Source: Candidatus Edwardsbacteria bacterium RifOxyA12_full_54_48
GTDB lineage: Bacteria > Edwardsbacteria > AC1 > EtOH8
DNA length: 64,000 nt
Direction: 5' to 3'
NCBI GenBank assembly: GCA_001777915.1
Contig: MFFN01000002.1
Location: forward strand, 186,001-250,000
Part shown: piece by piece, positions 60,241 through 64,000 of the stretch
Layout of the letters: every line of letters starts with the position of its first letter
How positions within the stretch are numbered: the stretch's first letter is position 1
The notes under the pieces: model-generated
The model's input: the letters and a program-made list of their open reading frames with translations, nothing else
What the model was told of the DNA's origin: nothing
The model's database searches: none
Program-made: the position numbers and the translations under genes

Positions 60241-60848
60241 CTCAAATTTTCCATTCTCTGTATCATGGCATTCAGTTTGACCAGGGGCAGCCCCATCACA
60301 TTGAAGTAGCAGCCGTCTATCCTCTCCACCAGCAGCGACCCCAGGCCCTGGATCCCGTAGGCCCCGGCCTTGTCCATCGGTTCGCCGGTGGCAGCGTATC
60401 TTTTTATCTCCGGAAGGGACAGCTGGCGGAACTTTACCCTGGTCATCTCATGGCCGGTGAGCTCGATCTGGCTGAGGGGATCGTACAGACAGAGGCCGGT
60501 ATATACCTGGTGCCACCGGCCGGACAATATTTTGATCATCCGCCGGGCATCTTTTTCATCGACCGGTTTTCCCAGAACATGGTGGCGGTAGGCCACCACC
60601 GTATCCGCCGCCAGTATCAGGCGGGAGCCGAATGATGCCCGCCATTTCTTTCCCAGAGACCGGGCCTTTTGTCCGGCCAGGTATTCCGATATCTTTTGGG
60701 GGTCCGATAAAACGCAGTTCTCCTCGTCCACCTCGGCCGGTTTGATGATGATATCCGCCCCCAGCCCCTCCAGCAATGCTTTGCGGCGGGGCGAGGCCGA
60801 GGCCAGCAGCAAAGGCGGCCAGTTTATGAAGTTTGATATCTTGGCCAA
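60204..60848 (-). CDS. maf: Maf-like nucleoside triphosphate pyrophosphatase
   Basis: A 214-residue protein with the Maf motif LLLASASPRRKALLEGLG (13-30) and LILAADTVVAYRHHVLGKP with its catalytic Asp. It hydrolyses dTTP/UTP or modified nucleotides to the monophosphate and is tied to cell division in other bacteria. The end (ENLRCKKSSPGGTAR) runs into the mtnA start region. The start overlaps tsaD by 25 nt. Confidence 0.92.
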   Translation of the reverse strand: MAKISNFINWPPLLLASASPRRKALLEGLGADIIIKPAEVDEENCVLSDPQKISEYLAGQKARSLGKKWRASFGSRLILAADTVVAYRHHVLGKPVDEKDARRMIKILSGRWHQVYTGLCLYDPLSQIELTGHEMTRVKFRQLSLPEIKRYAATGEPMDKAGAYGIQGLGSLLVERIDGCYFNVMGLPLVKLNAMIQRMENLRCKKSSPGGTAR

Positions 60849-61843
60849 ACCGCCCTGGCGCTCACTTTATATTCGAACTGTTTATCAGGCGAATTCCGGT
60901 AAAGATGGTAACCGCAGCAGGCGATCATGGCGGCATTGTCGGTGCAAAGCTCGGGATCGGGAATGATCATCTCCTGCCCCTCCTGCCTGCCGAACCAAAC
61001 CATTTTTTCACGGAGGGCCTGGTTGGAGGCCACTCCGCCCACTACCGCCATGGTATGGCAGTTCGTCAGGAGGGCCGCCCTTCGCAGCTTTTCCACCAGC
61101 ACCTCGAACACCGCCTCCTGAAAGCCGGCGCAGATGGAGGAGAGTTCCTCATCAGAAACACCACCCTTCTCCCGGCTCTGCAGATGATTGAGCACCGCTG
61201 TCTTGAGGCCGGAGAAGGAGAAATCCAGGCTGTCCTGCCCCAGCAGGGCCCGGGGAAATTTCACCGGCTTGGTCTTATTGGCCGCCGCCAGCCGTTCGAT
61301 CAGCGGTCCGCCGGGATAGCCCAGCCCCATCATCTTGGCGGACTTGTCAAAGGCCTCGCCGGCGGCGTCATCCAGGGTCTGGCCCAGCAGCGATATCTTG
61401 TGATCGCGGTCCATGAAAAACAGCGAGGTGTGTCCGCCGGAGACCGCCAGCGCCAGCAGCGGCAGCTTCAGGTCCGGCCGGCTCAAAAAAGCGGAATAGA
61501 TATGGCCGGCCACGTGATTCACCGGAACCAATGGTTTCCCCAGGCTCAGGGCCAGTCCCTGGGCGTAGCTATATCCCACCAGCAGGGCCCCGGCCAGGCC
61601 GGGCTTGTTGGTCACCGCTATCAGGTCGAGCCGGCCGTGGTCAGCCCCGGCTTTGGTCAAAGCTTCCTCCGCCACCTGGGACACCCGGTTCAGATGGTCC
61701 CGGGCCGCCAGCTCCGGCACCACCCCGCCGTATTGCTGGTGGATCAGCTGGGAATAGATCACATTGCTTAACACGATCTCCCCGTCCTGCACCAGGCTGG
61801 CCGAGGTCTCATCGCAGGAACTCTCGATCCCCAGCACCATCAT
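60824..61843 (-). CDS. tsaD: TsaD, tRNA N6-threonylcarbamoyladenosine transferase
   Basis: A 339-residue ASKHA-fold enzyme that makes t6A37 with TsaB and TsaE. It starts MMVLGIESSCDETSASLVQD (1-20). His110 and His114 (VNHVAGHIYSAF) bind the metal, and SGGHTSLFFM and the PGGPLIERLA motif line the nucleotide site. The family's N-terminal SQLIHQQYGGVVPELAARDH signature is intact. It overlaps ybbR by 4 nt (ATGA) and maf by 25 nt, so the block is translated as one. The partner proteins are not in the window. Confidence 0.97.
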   Translation of the reverse strand: MMVLGIESSCDETSASLVQDGEIVLSNVIYSQLIHQQYGGVVPELAARDHLNRVSQVAEEALTKAGADHGRLDLIAVTNKPGLAGALLVGYSYAQGLALSLGKPLVPVNHVAGHIYSAFLSRPDLKLPLLALAVSGGHTSLFFMDRDHKISLLGQTLDDAAGEAFDKSAKMMGLGYPGGPLIERLAAANKTKPVKFPRALLGQDSLDFSFSGLKTAVLNHLQSREKGGVSDEELSSICAGFQEAVFEVLVEKLRRAALLTNCHTMAVVGGVASNQALREKMVWFGRQEGQEMIIPDPELCTDNAAMIACCGYHLYRNSPDKQFEYKVSARAVWPRYQTS

Positions 61844-62769
61844 CGGATGTTGACCTCGAAATCCCGGGGACTGGCGGCGATCAGCACCAGCTTGTCCGGC
61901 AGCTCGATGGTGGCCTGCAGCTGGTGCTTGCCCGGCGGAAGGTCCTTCAGGTCAAGCACAATTTTCAGGTCGGATTGTTTTGCGACTTCCAGAACGTTCC
62001 GGGGGCCGGACACCACCAGATCTATGGTGCCGGGGGCGAAGCTGACCAGGTAATCTCTGCTCCGGTTGATCACCGATAGCGGTATGTTTTTGAACACCCG
62101 CTCCCCGCTCTTCTCAAACCGAAGGAACACATCGATGGATCCGGGGCTGACTGCGAACAGGCAGGAATCCGGCAGCATCAAAGCCGAGCGCACCAATGTC
62201 CCCACCGAGAAGCCATCGACTCTTATGGGGGCCGAATAAACGGCATCCAGCATCTCCAGCTGCCGGGCCGGTCCCTTTAACAGAGCCGAAGCCGGTTCAT
62301 ACCGGATGCTGTCGGAGAGCACCAATCCGTCCGCCGGGTCGCCCACCAGGTCGAGCAGGATGTTTACTGCTTTCTCGGTTTGGCGATCCAGATTGATCTC
62401 CATTTCTTGGTCCAGGAACTGGACCGCCCGGGCCTTAAGCCGGAAAGGCAGGACCAGGTGATCCGGGGTGAGTTTGACCTTGAATTTTTTGATCTGGCGG
62501 TTCTCGGCATCGATCACCACCGCCGGATTTTTGAACTGAAAAGCGACCAGGTCCTTACCCCTGGCTTCGATATCGCAGATCACCGGGGGCAGGCACCGGG
62601 CCAGGGAATACCCCGGGGGGATATTTCTGACCTCCACCGGGCAATGGAAGGTAAGTTTATAATATCTTTCGGTGGAGGCGTACAGCCACAGGGTGACAGC
62701 CAGCACCAGGGATACTATCCTGATATCCAGGTTTCTGAATATTTTATGTTTATTTCCGGTGATCTTCAT
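61840..62769 (-). CDS. YbbR-domain membrane-anchored protein (CdaR-like)
   Basis: A 309-residue protein. A short cytoplasmic start and a transmembrane helix (IRIVSLVLAVTLWLYASTE, 17-35) are followed by about three to four YbbR repeats (for example YLVSFAPGTIDLVVSGPRNV, KIVLDLKDLPPGKHQLQATI). In Firmicutes the homologue CdaR regulates the c-di-AMP cyclase CdaA; no cyclase gene is in view, so the role here is uncertain. The gene is between gmhA (adjacent, no gap) and tsaD (4-nt overlap). Confidence 0.87.
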   Translation of the reverse strand: MKITGNKHKIFRNLDIRIVSLVLAVTLWLYASTERYYKLTFHCPVEVRNIPPGYSLARCLPPVICDIEARGKDLVAFQFKNPAVVIDAENRQIKKFKVKLTPDHLVLPFRLKARAVQFLDQEMEINLDRQTEKAVNILLDLVGDPADGLVLSDSIRYEPASALLKGPARQLEMLDAVYSAPIRVDGFSVGTLVRSALMLPDSCLFAVSPGSIDVFLRFEKSGERVFKNIPLSVINRSRDYLVSFAPGTIDLVVSGPRNVLEVAKQSDLKIVLDLKDLPPGKHQLQATIELPDKLVLIAASPRDFEVNIR

Positions 62770-63357
62770 TTATTTTGCAAAACCCTTCTCCACCAGATCG
62801 CAGATGGCGTGCTCGGCCATCAGCATGGATTCCTGGATCCGGAATGTTTTATCTCCCGCAGCCTTTATGCATACCCGGCAATATTTCCCCAATGCACCGG
62901 AATCCGGTCCGGTCAGCCCGATAACGGCCAGCCCCGTTTTCTTAGCGGCTTTGGCCGCTTCGATAACATTGGGCGACCGGCCGCTGGTGGTGATGGCCAG
63001 CAGCACGTCCCCTTTTTTGCCCAATGCCTCCACCTGTCGGGAGAAGACGGTGTCGAATCCGTGGTCGTTGGCCTCCGAGGTGATGATGGAGCTGTCGGCG
63101 GTCAGGGCCATGGCCGGCAGGGCCTTTCTCTCCCTTAGAAAGCGGACCACCAACTCGGCCGCAATATGCTGGCTGTCGGCGGCGCTGCCCCCGTTCCCGC
63201 AGATCAAAAGTTTTCCGCCTTTTTTAAATGCCCCGGCGATTATATCGGCCGCTTTTATTATATCGCCCGCTGAGTTTTCCGCCGTATCGATGAGGGCCTG
63301 GGCGCTTTTCAGCATTTCCCGCCGCAATTGAGCCGAGGTGATATTCATATTTTTCAT
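62770..63357 (-). CDS. gmhA: Sedoheptulose-7-phosphate isomerase GmhA
   Basis: A 195-residue SIS-fold enzyme, first step of ADP-heptose synthesis for the LPS core. CGNGGSAADSQHIAAELV (53-70) includes the metal ligands His64 and Glu68. Other family motifs are TTSGRSPNVIEAA and the C-terminal RIQESMLMAEHAICDLV, with the zinc-binding Gln/His. AAGGA is 5 nt before the chosen ATG; a second ATG three codons later has no such site. It supports the heptosyltransferases at 4.5-7.7 kb. Confidence 0.93.
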   Translation of the reverse strand: MKNMNITSAQLRREMLKSAQALIDTAENSAGDIIKAADIIAGAFKKGGKLLICGNGGSAADSQHIAAELVVRFLRERKALPAMALTADSSIITSEANDHGFDTVFSRQVEALGKKGDVLLAITTSGRSPNVIEAAKAAKKTGLAVIGLTGPDSGALGKYCRVCIKAAGDKTFRIQESMLMAEHAICDLVEKGFAK

Positions 63358-63370
63358 GTATCCTTAAGTA

Positions 63371-64000
63371 TTATTTGATATCCCCGGTTTCCTTGAGATA
63401 GTCCCTTAAACCTTCCTCCCAGGGCCTCAATGTTTCCCCGAAGGTCCTTTCCCAGCAAAAATTCCGCAACACAGAATACGAAGGCCGGGTGGTCGGGGTG
63501 GGATATTCAGAGGAAGCAATTGGCGACACCGCGGACTTGATCCCGGACATTTCCACCGCCTTCCTGGCAAAATCGTACCAGCTGCAGGCTCCCGAGTTTG
63601 ACAGGTGGTAGGTGCCGTATTTGTCGCTGGCGATCAGGCGGGCAAGGGCCCGGCACAGGTCCCGGGCATAGGTGGGCGATCCCACCTGGTCATTGACCAC
63701 CTTTATCGTTCCGGCCTCTTTTGCCTTAGCCAGGATGGTGCTGATGAAATTGCGGCCCTGCTTACCATACAGCCAGGAGGTGCGGACGATGTAGAATTTT
63801 TTCAACAGCTCCCTGACGGAATTCTCGCCGTCCAGTTTGGATCTTCCGTAATGCCCCAACGGGCTGGGCTGGTCCCATTCGCAATAGGGTTCGCCTTTTT
63901 TGCCGTCGAACACGAAGTCGGTGCTGATGTACAGCATTGGGATATCAAGCTGCCGGGCTGCCAACGCTACATTTCTGGTGCCCCGCCCGTTGACGGCATA
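63371..64000 (-). CDS. rfbD: dTDP-4-dehydrorhamnose reductase (RmlD/RfbD), N-terminus beyond window
   Basis: The frame is open at the right edge; 209 residues are visible (AVNGRGTRNVALAARQLDIP near the edge). The SDR features of the RmlD family are STDFVFDGKKGEPYCEWD and the YxxxK pair in HYGRSKLDGE, with ARGQQDRF-like NDQVGSPTYARDLCRALARL and YHLSNSGACSWYDFARKAVE. It reduces dTDP-4-keto-rhamnose in O-antigen or surface-glycan precursor synthesis. It lies 13 nt upstream of gmhA in the same operon. The NAD-binding N-terminus is missing. Confidence 0.9.
   Translation of the reverse strand, partial: YAVNGRGTRNVALAARQLDIPMLYISTDFVFDGKKGEPYCEWDQPSPLGHYGRSKLDGENSVRELLKKFYIVRTSWLYGKQGRNFISTILAKAKEAGTIKVVNDQVGSPTYARDLCRALARLIASDKYGTYHLSNSGACSWYDFARKAVEMSGIKSAVSPIASSEYPTPTTRPSYSVLRNFCWERTFGETLRPWEEGLRDYLKETGDIK

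Overview
This 64 kb window looks like a chromosome segment of a Gram-negative (diderm) bacterium with moderately high GC. By inference it belongs to an uncultivated candidate phylum of the FCB superphylum; Edwardsbacteria, TA06, WOR-3 or Zixibacteria-like lineages fit, but no marker here fixes the name. The reasons are a type IX secretion (T9SS) locus (PorU, PorV and secreted proteins with a FlgD-like C-terminal sorting domain), three GT9 heptosyltransferase-type enzymes plus GmhA (heptose-containing LPS), an Omp85 protein, a LolA-like protein, type IV pilus ATPases and a prepilin peptidase. Nearly every gene lies on the minus strand; only a small DUF3467 gene is on the plus strand. Shine-Dalgarno sites and sigma70-like TTGACA/TATAAT promoters are easy to see.

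Layout in plus coordinates (transcription runs right to left). 1-4.5 kb: partial cNMP-binding regulator, secreted papain-like protease, DUF3467 gene, SagB-type nitroreductase, tRNA-Gly(CCC). 4.5-9.9 kb: three GT9 glycosyltransferases, a polytopic membrane protein, trmFO. 9.9-19.2 kb: an accessory stretch between trmFO and topA with repeat-filled spacers, a DTW-domain tRNA modification enzyme, two orphan small genes, an S9 peptidase and a very AT-rich OLD-family ATPase/nuclease; topA closes it. 19.1-25.1 kb: a transaldolase-like/transketolase operon whose two transketolase halves are separated by a lipoprotein, an aldo/keto reductase and a nitroreductase, and whose 3' end carries an AT-rich inserted gene flanked by a duplicated transketolase tail. 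25.1-41.9 kb: the T9SS operon, in transcription order PorU, PorV (with a roughly 485-residue insertion), an M6 metalloprotease with FG-GAP-like repeats, a DUF5683-like protein, an NHL-like lipoprotein, a large unknown outer-membrane protein and an Omp85 protein. It starts from a consensus promoter near 41.9 kb.

41.9-48.3 kb: prepilin peptidase, rimO, a single-HKD PLD protein, DUF3795, a PaaI-type thioesterase, an AT-rich lipoprotein with a probable frameshift at its start, and a dGTPase-like HD protein, with long repeat-filled spacers. 48.3-57.5 kb: pilB, yajQ, a LolA-like gene, ftsK, comB, pilT, efp and an M24 peptidase. 57.6-64 kb: a TPR protein with its own consensus promoter, mtnA, maf, tsaD, ybbR, gmhA and a partial rfbD.

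Functionally the window combines envelope building (LPS heptose, T9SS surface export, Omp85, LolA, type IV pili), translation and RNA quality (trmFO, tapT, rimO, efp, tsaD, tRNA-Gly) and central carbon metabolism. The most unusual parts are the T9SS locus with its modified PorV, the transketolase-tail insertion, a palindromic element inside a coding sequence, an attenuator-like leader before the transaldolase gene, and a composite interspersed repeat (GGATTCCTG hairpin plus TTTGTG...GTGGTT arm) in most long spacers.
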